From: an uncultured Synechococcus sp. | GTDB taxonomy: Bacteria; Cyanobacteriota; Cyanobacteriia; PCC-6307; Cyanobiaceae | NCBI GenBank assembly: GCA_937930135.1 | Contig: CALGVO010000003.1 | Span: 1-9,195, forward strand | Direction: 5' to 3' | Length of the DNA: 9,195 nucleotides | Part shown: positions 1 through 8,646 of the stretch, one piece after another | Position numbering within the stretch: position 1 is the first letter of the stretch | Layout: each line of letters starts with the position of its first letter | Notes under the pieces: model-generated | The model's database searches: none | Told to the model about the DNA's origin: nothing | Seen by the model: only the letters and a program-made list of their open reading frames with translations | Made by a program: the position numbers and the translations under genes

Positions 1-969
<969 letters not shown>

Positions 970-1036
970 GGAGTGGGAAAGGGTGAGTCAGGAACGCTGA
1001 GAGGAAACAACCGATGGGCCGCTGTGCCGCCTGGGC

Positions 1037-3466
1037 TCAGGCCTTGCAGGAGCCGTGGCCGAGGCTCCAGCGCCAGTTGTTGATCTCCGGTGCATCGGTG
1101 CCGTGCTCGTAGGCATAGGCGCGGTGCTTCTGGATCTCGTCCTTCATCTGCTCCTTCACATGGGCGGCGCGGGAGCCGAGCTTCTCCACCCGATCGATCA
1201 CATCGATCACCAGGTCGTAGCGGTCGATCTGATTGCTGATCGCCAGCTCGAGCGGCGTGTTGATGTTCCCCTTCTCCTTGTACCCACGCACATGGAAGTT
1301 GTTGTGGTTGGGGCGGTTGTAGGTGAGGCGGTGGATCAGCCAGGGATAGCCGTGGAAGTTGAAGATCACCGGCTTGTCGGGGGTGAACAGGCTGGCGAAA
1401 TCCACATCGCTCAGGCCGTGGGGGTGATCCTTGGGATTGGAGAGGGCGAACAGCTTCACCACATTCACGTAGCGGATCTTGATGTAAGGAATCTGCTCCC
1501 GCATGATCTCGATCGCCGCCAGGCACTCCTTGGTGGGGATGTCGCCGGCGGAGGCCAGCACCACATCCGGATCGTCGGGTTCAACGCCGCAATTGTCGTT
1601 GCAGGCCCACTCCCAGATGCCCGCACCCTTGGCCACATGGCGGCGGGCTTCATCGAGGGTCAAATACTGCAGGTGCTTCTGCTTGTCCGACACGATGATG
1701 TTGGCCACATCGGTTTCGGTGAGCGCCTTTTCGGCCACCGCCAGCAGGCTGTTGGCATCGGCCGGCAGATACACCCGGGTGATGCTGCCCTTCTTGTTGC
1801 CGGCCAGATCGATGAAGCCGGGATCCTGATGCGTGAAGCCGTTGTGGTCCTGACGCCACACGGTGGAGGAGATCAGGCAGTTCCAGGGGCCGATCGGGGC
1901 CCGCCAGGCGATCTCCTCGCAGTGCTCCAACCACTTGCAGTGCTGGTTGTACATCGAGGCCACCACATGGGCGAAGGCCTCGTAGGTGTGGAAGAAACCG
2001 TTCCGCCCCGTGAGCAGATAGCCATCCATCATTCCCACCAGGGTGTGCTCGGAAAGCATCTCCACCACAGCCCCATCACGGGAGAGTTCGCTGCCGTTGA
2101 GGTCCTCCGGCAGGAAGTCGGCCATCCAGGCTTTCTTGGTGGCGCCATACACGGCCTGCAGACGGTTGGAGGCGGTTTCGTCGGGGCCGAAGAGGCGATA
2201 GCCACCGGGGTTGAGGCTGATCAAATCGCGGATCAGTTCGCCCAGGGGATAGGTGTTCTCTGCTTCGGTGGTGCCAGGAATCTCCACCGGAACCTCGTAG
2301 TTGCGTAGATCGGGGAAGAAGAGATCCCTGCGCAGCTCACCGCCATTGGTGTGGGGGTTGGAGCCCATGCGGCGATCACCTTTCGGGGAAAGGGCGCGGA
2401 TCTCCTCGCGCACGGCGCCGTTCTCATCAAACAGCTCCCAGGGGCGGTAGCTCTTCATCCAGTCTTCGAGCAGGCGCAGGTGGCTCTCGTTGCTCTTCAC
2501 ATCGGCCACCGGCACCTGGTGGGAGCGCCAGAAGTTCTCGATCTTCTTGCCGTCGATCTCCTGGGGGCCGGTCCAGCCCTTGGGGGAGCGCAGCACGATC
2601 ATCGGCCAGCGGGGCCGGAAGGCTTCGCCACTGCTGCGGGCCTGGTCGCGGATCGCCCGGATCTCCAGCACCGCCTGCTCCATCGCCACCGCCATCTGGC
2701 GGTGCATGGCCATCGGGTCGGAGCCTTCCACCACGATCGGGCTCCAGCCGTAGCCCTTCAGCAGGCTGTCGAGTTCCTCATGGGGGATGCGGCTGAGGAT
2801 GGTCGGGTTGGCGATTTTGTAGCCGTTGAGGTGCAGCACCGGCAGCACGGCGCCGTCTTTCACCGGGTTGATGAACTTGTTGATGTGCCAGCTGGTGGCG
2901 AGGGGGCCGGTCTCGGCTTCACCGTCGCCGACGCAGGCGATCGTGATCAGCTCAGGGTTGTCGAACACAGAGCCGCAGGCGTGGGAGAGCACATAGCCGA
3001 GCTCGCCGCCTTCATGGATCGAACCTGGCATTTCGGCGGTGCAGTGGCTGCCGATGTGCCCGGGGAAAGAGAACATCTTGAAGAACTTCTTCAGCCCTGC
3101 CTCATCGAGTGATTTGTCGGGGTATCGCTCCGAGTAGCTGCCATCGATGTACACCGGGCCGCGGGCGCCGGGGGCGCCGTGACCAGGCCCCGACATGTAA
3201 ATCATGTCGAGGTCGTATTTGTTGATCAGCCGGTTGGCGTGGGTCCAGATGAACGCCTGGCCGGGGCTGGATCCCCAGTGGCCGAGCAGGCGATTCTTGA
3301 TGTGCTCCGGTTGCAGCGGTTCACGCAGCAGCGGGTTGTCCTGGAGGTAGATCATGCCCACGGCCAGGTAATTGGCCGTGCGCCAGTAGGCATCCAGGCG
3401 CTGGAGTTCCTCCTCCATCGGCGCCTGCACGTTCTGGGCGGCGGCCTGATAAGGCATGGTGGTCAT
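1037..3466 (-). CDS. xfp: phosphoketolase (xylulose-5-P / fructose-6-P)
   Basis: Thiamine-diphosphate enzyme that cleaves xylulose-5-phosphate or fructose-6-phosphate with phosphate to acetyl-phosphate plus glyceraldehyde-3-phosphate or erythrose-4-phosphate; cytoplasmic. Numbered from the ATG at 3466, the 809-residue product matches the family's usual size (about 790-825). It shows GHWGSSPG (62-69), GPGHGAPG (93-100) and FPGHIGSH (134-141), whose histidines fit the known substrate/ThDP histidines of Bifidobacterium Xfp. The two family signatures are also present: EGGELGY (152-158) and the GDGEAETGPLATSWHINKF block (180-198). The C-terminal XFP_C domain is intact to the TGA at 1037-1039. The frame stays open to an ATG at 3538 (833 residues), but those extra residues look unlike the family and overlap a possible promoter. 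ATGs at 3478 and 3457 are other options. Whether F6P, X5P or both are used cannot be told from sequence alone. Confidence 0.96.
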   Translation of the reverse strand: MTTMPYQAAAQNVQAPMEEELQRLDAYWRTANYLAVGMIYLQDNPLLREPLQPEHIKNRLLGHWGSSPGQAFIWTHANRLINKYDLDMIYMSGPGHGAPGARGPVYIDGSYSERYPDKSLDEAGLKKFFKMFSFPGHIGSHCTAEMPGSIHEGGELGYVLSHACGSVFDNPELITIACVGDGEAETGPLATSWHINKFINPVKDGAVLPVLHLNGYKIANPTILSRIPHEELDSLLKGYGWSPIVVEGSDPMAMHRQMAVAMEQAVLEIRAIRDQARSSGEAFRPRWPMIVLRSPKGWTGPQEIDGKKIENFWRSHQVPVADVKSNESHLRLLEDWMKSYRPWELFDENGAVREEIRALSPKGDRRMGSNPHTNGGELRRDLFFPDLRNYEVPVEIPGTTEAENTYPLGELIRDLISLNPGGYRLFGPDETASNRLQAVYGATKKAWMADFLPEDLNGSELSRDGAVVEMLSEHTLVGMMDGYLLTGRNGFFHTYEAFAHVVASMYNQHCKWLEHCEEIAWRAPIGPWNCLISSTVWRQDHNGFTHQDPGFIDLAGNKKGSITRVYLPADANSLLAVAEKALTETDVANIIVSDKQKHLQYLTLDEARRHVAKGAGIWEWACNDNCGVEPDDPDVVLASAGDIPTKECLAAIEIMREQIPYIKIRYVNVVKLFALSNPKDHPHGLSDVDFASLFTPDKPVIFNFHGYPWLIHRLTYNRPNHNNFHVRGYKEKGNINTPLELAISNQIDRYDLVIDVIDRVEKLGSRAAHVKEQMKDEIQKHRAYAYEHGTDAPEINNWRWSLGHGSCKA

Positions 3467-3502
3467 GATCCTGATCATCCAGGGGTCAGTACGCGGAAGG
3501 TA

Positions 3503-3529
3503 GCCATAGCCTCCGGGCCTGGTCGTCAA
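3503..3529 (-). promoter_or_regulatory. possible xfp promoter
   Basis: On the minus strand a TTGACG box (3529-3524) is followed after 15 bp by TATGGC (3508-3503). This would place a transcription start around 3495, about 30 nt before the preferred xfp ATG at 3466. The -35 box is good, but the spacer is short and the -10 is imperfect, so this is only a candidate. If real, it rules out the longer ATG at 3538 as the xfp start. The rest of the 168-bp divergent region (3467-3634) must also hold the antiporter promoter. There I see only a weak AT-richer patch at 3597-3606 (TTTGCCTTTA) and no convincing boxes. Confidence 0.25.
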
Positions 3530-3634
3530 CAACGGCACATCGACACGGTGTGGTGGCCCACGTCAGCGGCTCACCGGGAGCATCAGTGGGCAGCGTTTGC
3601 CTTTAAGGTCCCCCAAACTTCGGACCGACCCGGC

Positions 3635-5029
3635 ATGGTTCTCCCCCTGGAGCTGGCCCAGCTGCCCGAGATCCTCACCCAGCTCAGCAGTCACGATCTG
3701 GAGGTGGCCGAGACCCTGATCGGGGTGATCCGCTTCCTGCTGATCTTCGTGGCGGCGCGCACGATGGCGGAAGTGCTGGTGCGGCTGCAGTTGCCCACCA
3801 TCCTCGGGGAACTGCTGGCCGGCGTGATCATCGGCGCCTCCGGTCTGCATCTGCTGGTGCCTCCCGACACCCAGGCCCAGCTCAGCCAGAGCTTTGTGTC
3901 GCTGATCAGTGGCCTGGCGGCGATCCCGCCCGACACGATCCCGGAGATCTACAACGAGACGTTCCCGTCGTTGCAGGCGGTGGCGACGCTTGGTCTGTAC
4001 GCGCTGCTGTTCCTCACCGGGCTGGAAAGCGAACTGGATGAACTGGTGGCGGTGGGCGGTCAGGCCTTCACCGTGGCCGTGGCCGGTGTGGTGCTTCCCT
4101 TCGCCCTCGGCACCTTCGGCCTGATGAGCCTTTTCCACGTGGAGCTGATCCCGGCGATCTTCGCCGGGGCGTCCATGACGGCCACCAGCATCGGCATCAC
4201 TGCCAGTGTGTTCGGAGAACTCGGTTACCTGAAAACGCGTGAGGGGCAGATCGTGATCGGCGCCGCCGTGCTCGACGACATTCTCGGCATCGTGATCCTG
4301 GCGGTGGTGGTATCGCTGGCCACAGGCGGTTCCCTGGCGATTGCCCCGATCGTGAAGCTGGTGGCCGCTGCGATCGTGTTTGTGGTGGCAGCGATCGGCC
4401 TCAGCCGCACCGCAGCCCCTGCTTTCGACTGGCTGATCGACAAGCTCAAGGCGCCGGGGGAAGTGCTGGTGGCCTCGTTTGTGATCCTGTCCTTCAGCTG
4501 CTTTGCAGCCACAGCGATCGGCCTGGAGGCGGCCCTCGGCGCCTTTGCCGCCGGCCTGATCCTCAGCGGCTCCAAGCACAACCGCGCCATTCAGCAGGCG
4601 GTGCTTCCGATCGTCACCCTGTTCGCCACGATCTTCTTTGTACTCGTGGGTGCGGGGATGGATCTGTCGGTGATCAACCCGCTCGATCCGGCCAGCCGCT
4701 CCGCCCTCGTGGTGGCCGGTTTCCTGCTGGTGATCGCGATCGTCGGCAAGATCGCCTCGGGTTGGGCTTTCCTCAGCGACAAGCCCACGCGCCGCCTGGT
4801 GGTGGGTCTGGGGATGATGCCCCGGGGCGAAGTCGGTCTGATCTTCCTCGGCCTCGGCACCAGTGCCGGCCTGCTTTCACCCTCGCTGGAGGCGGCGATT
4901 CTGCTGATGGTGATCGGCACCACCTTCCTGGCCCCGATCCTGCTGCGTCTGGTGATCGGTGGCGACAAACCCGACGATGGCGACAGCATTGATGAGGCGG
5001 TGGCGGCCGATCCGGTTGGCTTGATGTGA
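3635..5029 (+). CDS. nhaS3: CPA2-family Na+/H+ antiporter, NhaS3-like
   Basis: Monovalent cation:proton antiporter of the CPA2 (NapA/KefB-like) family, an integral membrane protein of 464 residues. Hydrophobic segments fill almost the whole length, consistent with 11-13 helices. Hallmarks are the TATSIGITA unwound-helix motif (182-190), the paired ion-binding aspartates in VLDDILGIV (D214, D215), a GK in helix context (K372) and the MMPRGEVGLI motif (395-404). A longer, more polar stretch (about 76-112) between early helices resembles what I recall of cyanobacterial NhaS3 proteins (Synechocystis NhaS3 is about 460 residues and thylakoid-located). The symbol is therefore by resemblance, and ion and membrane location here are inferred. 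The ATG at 3635 was chosen although the frame is open back to 3179, because the upstream 152 codons lie antisense to xfp and have no membrane-protein character. The short acidic C-terminus lacks any TrkA domain. Confidence 0.9.
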   Translation: MVLPLELAQLPEILTQLSSHDLEVAETLIGVIRFLLIFVAARTMAEVLVRLQLPTILGELLAGVIIGASGLHLLVPPDTQAQLSQSFVSLISGLAAIPPDTIPEIYNETFPSLQAVATLGLYALLFLTGLESELDELVAVGGQAFTVAVAGVVLPFALGTFGLMSLFHVELIPAIFAGASMTATSIGITASVFGELGYLKTREGQIVIGAAVLDDILGIVILAVVVSLATGGSLAIAPIVKLVAAAIVFVVAAIGLSRTAAPAFDWLIDKLKAPGEVLVASFVILSFSCFAATAIGLEAALGAFAAGLILSGSKHNRAIQQAVLPIVTLFATIFFVLVGAGMDLSVINPLDPASRSALVVAGFLLVIAIVGKIASGWAFLSDKPTRRLVVGLGMMPRGEVGLIFLGLGTSAGLLSPSLEAAILLMVIGTTFLAPILLRLVIGGDKPDDGDSIDEAVAADPVGLM

Positions 5030-5067
5030 ATGGTCTGATCGGATTTGATCTGATCGTTTTGACCGGA

Positions 5068-5084
5068 GCCTGATGCTTTCAGGC
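5068..5084. terminator. small hairpin between convergent genes, possible terminator
   Basis: GCCTGA (5068-5073) and TCAGGC (5079-5084) form a perfect 6-bp stem with a 5-nt loop in the gap between the antiporter stop (5029) and the stop of the minus-strand small gene (5086). The position suits transcription termination for the convergent pair. No U-tract follows on either strand, so it is not a classical intrinsic terminator. Confidence 0.3.
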
Positions 5085-5085
5085 G

Positions 5086-5436
5086 TCAGCCCTGCTCTCG
5101 CCGCGCCAGGAGCAGAAACAGGCTCCAGCCCACCGTGATCAGGGCCAGGCTGGAGCCCCAGCCAGGCCCGAGCGTCCAGCTGAGCAGCAGCTGCAGCACC
5201 AGTCCCACGGCGAGGGCCAGCAGCAGGCTGCTGATCACCAGGGCCACCTGCTGGCCGCCGTTGCTGAGGGGCCCCTGGGCCAGGCTTTCCTCCAGGCGCT
5301 GCAGCGGGCCGCTGAGGGGGATGTAAAGCGCCAGCGCCCAGAACAGGCCGCCGCGCAGCATGGCGGGATCCGCCAGGGGGCCGATGCCGCCGCTCCACTC
5401 GTTCACGATCAGCGCATCACCAGGGCTGCCTAGCAT
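5086..5436 (-). CDS. small membrane protein of unknown function
   Basis: A 116-residue protein I do not recognise. It has three hydrophobic stretches likely to span the membrane (about residues 28-43, 63-86 and 93-110). A charged amphipathic link (QRLEESLAQ, 46-54) joins the first two, and the C-terminus is short and positive (ARREQG). The N-terminal 25 residues are polar and contain no signal peptide. The ATG at 5436 is preceded by a weak AGGG at a spacing of 6, and a second ATG at 5361 would give a 91-residue product starting at the first helix. With the first start only 23 bp separate it from the divergent hydrolase gene, too little for two ordinary promoters, so one of the two starts may be further in. 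It is convergent with the antiporter gene. Size, membrane profile and base composition favour a real gene over an antisense shadow, and the opposite strand shows no better candidate. Confidence 0.65.
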   Translation of the reverse strand: MLGSPGDALIVNEWSGGIGPLADPAMLRGGLFWALALYIPLSGPLQRLEESLAQGPLSNGGQQVALVISSLLLALAVGLVLQLLLSWTLGPGWGSSLALITVGWSLFLLLARREQG

Positions 5437-5459
5437 CGCCAGCCCTGTGGGCGATTGCG

Positions 5460-6404
5460 GTGACCCTTGCTCCAGATGCTGCTCCGACCCGCCAGGTCGA
5501 GCCCTGGCGCTTCCGCGGCCATGCCGTGCACAGCCTCAGCTGCGGCCCCAGTGCCTCCAGTGCTGATCCAGGCCAACCGGCCCTGCTGCTGGTGCATGGC
5601 TTCGGAGCCTCCACCGACCACTGGCGCCACAACATCCCCGTGCTCAGCCGCAGCCATGAGGTGCATGCCATCGATCTGCTCGGCTTCGGCCGCAGTGCCA
5701 AGCCGGCGGAGCTCGCCTACGGCGGTGCCCTCTGGCGCGATCAGCTGGTGGCCTACGTGCAGGAGCGGATCGGCCGCCCCACGGTGATCGCCGGCAACTC
5801 CCTCGGTGGCTTCGCGGCCTTGGCTGCCGGTGCTGCCCTCGGCGCCGAGGCCGCCGGCGTGGTGCTGCTCAATGCGGCCGGACCCTTCAGCGACGAGCAG
5901 CAACCCGCCAAGGGCTGGGGCGCGATCGCCCGCCAGACGATCGGTTCCGCCCTGCTCAGGAGTCCACTGCTGCAGCGACTGCTGTTTGAGAACCTGCGCC
6001 GTCCTGCCACGATCCGCCGCACCCTCAATCAGGTGTACATCGATCGCACCAACGTCGATGACGCCCTGGTGGAGGCGATCCGTCGCCCCTCGCTCGATCC
6101 GGGGGCTTTCGGGGTGTTCCGCACCGTGTTCGACATCCCCCGCGGTCAGCCCCTCGATGAGCTGTTCGCGGTGTTGCAGGCGCCGTTGCTGTTGCTCTGG
6201 GGCATCCGCGATCCCTGGATCAATGCCGCCGGTCGGCGCGCCAGTTTCCAGCGCCATGCCCCGGCGGCCACCACGGAGGTGGTGCTGGAGGCGGGCCATT
6301 GCCCCCACGATGAGGTGCCGGATCAGGTGAATGCGGCCCTGCTCTCGTGGTTGGCGAGCCTGCCGACCCAGTCGCCATGTCTCTGTCGGCCAGAACACCG
6401 GTGA
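5460..6404 (+). CDS. alpha/beta-fold hydrolase, pheophytinase/dephytylase-like
   Basis: A 314-residue serine hydrolase with the full alpha/beta-hydrolase outline: oxyanion motif HGFGAS (46-51), strand-turn IDLLGFGRSAKP (71-82), nucleophile elbow GNSLGG (Ser114), acid D251 in WGIRDPW and catalytic H280 in AGHCPHDE. A lid-like segment lies at about 142-235. The IDLLGFGxSxKP, LW and GNSLGG pattern and the GHCPHDE ending resemble the cyanobacterial/plant group that includes pheophytinase and chlorophyll dephytylase. A role in removing phytol from chlorophyll derivatives is possible but only by resemblance; the substrate could be another ester. The start is a GTG at 5460 with no strong ribosome-binding site. 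No ATG lies nearby in frame, and the conserved part begins around residue 16. The gene is followed on the same strand by the mutarotase gene and is probably co-transcribed with it. Confidence 0.88.
   Translation: MTLAPDAAPTRQVEPWRFRGHAVHSLSCGPSASSADPGQPALLLVHGFGASTDHWRHNIPVLSRSHEVHAIDLLGFGRSAKPAELAYGGALWRDQLVAYVQERIGRPTVIAGNSLGGFAALAAGAALGAEAAGVVLLNAAGPFSDEQQPAKGWGAIARQTIGSALLRSPLLQRLLFENLRRPATIRRTLNQVYIDRTNVDDALVEAIRRPSLDPGAFGVFRTVFDIPRGQPLDELFAVLQAPLLLLWGIRDPWINAAGRRASFQRHAPAATTEVVLEAGHCPHDEVPDQVNAALLSWLASLPTQSPCLCRPEHR
5922..5929. repeat. HIP1 octamer
   Basis: Perfect GCGATCGC palindrome inside the alpha/beta-hydrolase gene, where it encodes part of the lid segment (GAIAR). Confidence 0.7.
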
Positions 6405-6458
6405 TTCATGGTCGCGGCGGTACTTTCCCGCCAACCTGGGTCCAACGGATCAATGGCC

Positions 6459-7346
6459 ATGACGCTCACGCAGCAGTCCGCGCCCTACGCCCATTGGGAG
6501 TATGTGCACCCCGAATCTGGTGATCGCCTCCGGATCGTGCCCGAGCGGGGCGGTCTGGTGAGTGAGTGGTGCTGCGATGGTCGCGAGGTGCTTTATTTCG
6601 ACCAGGAGCGTTACGCCGATCCAGCCAAGAGCATCCGGGGCGGCATTCCGGTGCTGTTCCCGATCTGCGGCAATCTCCCCGGTGATGTGCTGCCCCTGGC
6701 CAGTGGGGAGTTCATCCTCAAGCAGCACGGGTTTGCCCGCGACCTGCCCTGGCAGCTGCAGCTGCTCGAGGATCAGAGCGGTGTGCGCCTCAGCCTTCAC
6801 GACAACGAGGCGACCCGGACGGCCTATCCCTTCCCGTTTCAGGTGGTGATGGAGGTGCGACCCGTGCCCCAGGCCCTCGAGATCAGCGTCACGATCCGCC
6901 ACCAGGGCGACGATCACCAGGGCAAGGAGCGCAGGAGCGACGCGGCTGCCGAAGCGATGCCCTTCAGCTTCGGCCTCCATCCCTATTTCAACGTCACCGA
7001 CCTGAGTCGCACCCACCTGGAAGGGCTGGCGCCGGTGTGCCTCAATCATCTGGAGATGGCCGAGGCTGACACCGCCTCCCAGCTGGCCCGTCTGCCCGAG
7101 GGTGTGGACTTTCTCACCCGCCCCGCCGGCCCGGTGACCCTGGTGGATGACGTCGCCGGCACCCGCCTGCAGCTGCAGCACCTCGATCCGATGGATCTCA
7201 CCGTGGTGTGGACCGAGCCACCGCGGCCGATGGTCTGCCTCGAGCCCTGGACCGGGCCGCGGCAGGCCCTGATCAGCGGCGATCGCAAGCTTGTGCTCGC
7301 TCCCGGTGAGAGCCGCACGCTCGGGTGCCGTTACGTGATCAGCTGA
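6459..7346 (+). CDS. aldose 1-epimerase / hexose-phosphate mutarotase family protein
   Basis: Galactose-mutarotase-like beta-sandwich enzyme that interconverts alpha and beta anomers of a hexose or hexose-6-phosphate in the cytoplasm. Counting 295 residues from the ATG at 6459, family features are RGGIPVLFPICGNL (60-73), H90 in KQHGFARDLPW, H174 in FGLHPYF and E262 in CLEPWTGP, which match the catalytic His/His/Glu arrangement. A very polar stretch at 148-166 (RHQGDDHQGKERRSDAAAE) seems longer than usual between two strands. The ATG at 6459 is preferred because a GGA (6447-6449) lies about 9 nt upstream. ATGs at 6453 and 6408 are in frame, but the residues they add look unconserved. The gene follows the hydrolase after 54 bp. 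Its last 8 bases overlap the end of glcE on the other strand. Free sugar versus sugar phosphate cannot be decided from the sequence. Confidence 0.88.
   Translation: MTLTQQSAPYAHWEYVHPESGDRLRIVPERGGLVSEWCCDGREVLYFDQERYADPAKSIRGGIPVLFPICGNLPGDVLPLASGEFILKQHGFARDLPWQLQLLEDQSGVRLSLHDNEATRTAYPFPFQVVMEVRPVPQALEISVTIRHQGDDHQGKERRSDAAAEAMPFSFGLHPYFNVTDLSRTHLEGLAPVCLNHLEMAEADTASQLARLPEGVDFLTRPAGPVTLVDDVAGTRLQLQHLDPMDLTVVWTEPPRPMVCLEPWTGPRQALISGDRKLVLAPGESRTLGCRYVIS
7279..7286. repeat. HIP1 octamer
   Basis: Perfect GCGATCGC palindrome near the 3' end of the mutarotase gene (residues around SGDRK). Confidence 0.7.
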
Positions 7347-8580
7347 GCGGATACGGCGTCGCCACCCCCGGCAGGCGGCCGCGGCTCAGTTGCTGGAGCG
7401 GATCAAACTCCCGTTTCACCGCCTCGATCAGGGGGCGGGCGGGTGCATCGAGCCAGGCTGCGAGGGCTGCGCCGGGATTGTCCGGTTTCGGTTGTATCAG
7501 CACCGTGAGCTGGCCGCCCAGCTGGCACACCCGTTGCCGCACGGCCTGCACCGCATAGGCAGGCGTTGTTGAAGCATCGCCTGCGCTGGTGCTCACTTGC
7601 CAGAGGTCGCCGCTGCCGGCCCCCGCCGCCAGCTCGCCCCGCCAGCCCTTGAGGCTGGTCAGCTCCCGGCTGGCGAGCAGGTCGGCGACCCGGGCCGGCG
7701 GCAGGGCCAGACGCAGGAGCCAGGCGCAGGAGCCTGTGGGGGCAGCAGGGGCTGGCAGGGGGCTGGCCCAGGCGTGCCGTTCCGCTTCTAGCTGGTGGTG
7801 CGCGGCGAGGGCCTCGAGGCGGCTCAGCTGCGCCTCCACCGCCGCATCACTGACGCTGGCGATTCCCATCTGGATGCGCCAGGCGTGCGCTGTCGGGTCG
7901 GTGGAGCAGGGGTCGGAGAAGGAGTCGCTGCAGGGGGCGCCCCGCCAGTTGATCCACTCCGGGGTGAGCGTGCTGGCCACCACCTCGGCACGCCAGGCCT
8001 CCAGCTGGGCCAGGGCACCGGTCACCCGCAGTTGGGCCCGAGCCGGCCGGATCGGCTGGGTGCGCAGGGTGAGACTGTGAATCAGGGCGAGGCTGCCCCA
8101 GCTGCCGCAGAGCAGGCGCATCAGGTCGTAGCCGGCCACATTCTTGACGACGCGGCCGCCGGCATGGGCGCTGATGCCGTCGCTGCGGATCAGGCCGATG
8201 CCGATGATCTGGTCGCGCACGCCCAGGTGCCGCTGGCGCAGGCCACCGCTGAGGCCCCGCGCCACTAAGCCGCCGATGCTGCCGGCGGAGTGGCAGGGTT
8301 CCGGCAGGAGGGGCGCGGACCTGCTGCCCCAGGGCCAGTCGATCGGCAGCCACTGGTTGTGCACCGCCAGGGCGGCCTGGAGCTCAGCCAGGGGCAGACC
8401 CGCCTCCACGGTCACGGTGAGATCGTCGACGGCGTGGTGGAGGATCCGCTTGAGTTGCCTGGTGCTCAGGCGGGGCTGGGGGCCGCCATCGGCGGCTGGT
8501 TGAAGAGGTGCGCCCCAGTGCAGTCGGGTGCCGAGGCCACAGGGCACCCAGGGGTGGCCGTCCTGGTGCAAGGCGCGCAC
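7339..8580 (-). CDS. glcE: glycolate dehydrogenase FAD-binding subunit GlcE (5' end uncertain)
   Basis: FAD-linked subunit that with GlcD and GlcF oxidises glycolate to glyoxylate in photorespiration. From a GTG at 8580 the product has 413 residues. It shows the FAD-binding type-4 fold: VPCGLGTRLHWG (12-23), VDDLTVTVEAGLPLAELQ (51-68), SAGSIGGLVARGLSGG (98-113), the hallmark GGRVVKNVAGYDLMRLLCGSWG (141-162), and a C-terminal VKREFDPLQQLSRGRLPG that closes the family. The middle (about 215-235 and 275-283) is less conserved. Homology continues in frame upstream of the GTG, so the real N-terminus is probably about 20-30 residues longer (see the entry at 8581). No glcD or glcF lies in the window. 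The TGA (7341-7339) overlaps the mutarotase gene. Some cyanobacteria annotate this protein simply as an FAD-binding oxidoreductase; the GlcE call rests on the VVKNVAGYD motif and overall layout. Confidence 0.87.
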   Translation of the reverse strand: MRALHQDGHPWVPCGLGTRLHWGAPLQPAADGGPQPRLSTRQLKRILHHAVDDLTVTVEAGLPLAELQAALAVHNQWLPIDWPWGSRSAPLLPEPCHSAGSIGGLVARGLSGGLRQRHLGVRDQIIGIGLIRSDGISAHAGGRVVKNVAGYDLMRLLCGSWGSLALIHSLTLRTQPIRPARAQLRVTGALAQLEAWRAEVVASTLTPEWINWRGAPCSDSFSDPCSTDPTAHAWRIQMGIASVSDAAVEAQLSRLEALAAHHQLEAERHAWASPLPAPAAPTGSCAWLLRLALPPARVADLLASRELTSLKGWRGELAAGAGSGDLWQVSTSAGDASTTPAYAVQAVRQRVCQLGGQLTVLIQPKPDNPGAALAAWLDAPARPLIEAVKREFDPLQQLSRGRLPGVATPYPLS

Positions 8581-8646
8581 GGTGTCCTGCAGTTCACCCA
8601 GGCCGTCGGGTGCGATCAGCTCGTGATGGCGCGGTGACGCGGTGAT
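8581..8646 (-). other. in-frame 5' extension of glcE without a standard start codon
   Basis: Read in the glcE frame, this stretch encodes residues such as LIAPDGLGELQDT directly before VRALHQDG. That is the helix which normally precedes the VPCGLGT strand in GlcE-type FAD domains. No ATG, GTG or TTG exists in this frame here or further upstream as far as about 8720; only CTG codons occur (8619, 8601, 8592). An ATG at 8669-8667 sits in a different frame and meets a TGA after 17 codons. One extra base between them would join that ATG to glcE. Confidence 0.5.

Noticed and set aside
1055..3112. Two long plus-strand frames (1055-2308 and 2351-3112)
   Set aside because: Both are antisense to xfp with no recognisable domain. 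They are shadows of GC3-rich coding.
3179..3634. A 152-codon upstream extension of the antiporter reading frame
   Set aside because: It lies antisense to the xfp 5' coding region and the divergent region and lacks membrane-protein character. The family-like N-terminus begins at the ATG at 3635.
3563..4579. Minus-strand frame of 338 codons
   Set aside because: It is antisense to the antiporter and very H/Q/R/G-rich, as expected of the complement of a hydrophobic protein.
6416..6432. GGCGG/CCGCC hairpin between the hydrolase and mutarotase genes
   Set aside because: The stem is only 5 bp with a 7-nt loop and no U-tract, which is expected by chance at this GC content.
5430..6434. Minus-strand frame of 334 codons
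   Set aside because: It is antisense to the alpha/beta hydrolase, which carries an intact catalytic triad.
6450..7181. Minus-strand frame of 243 codons
   Set aside because: It is antisense to the mutarotase gene and has no domain.
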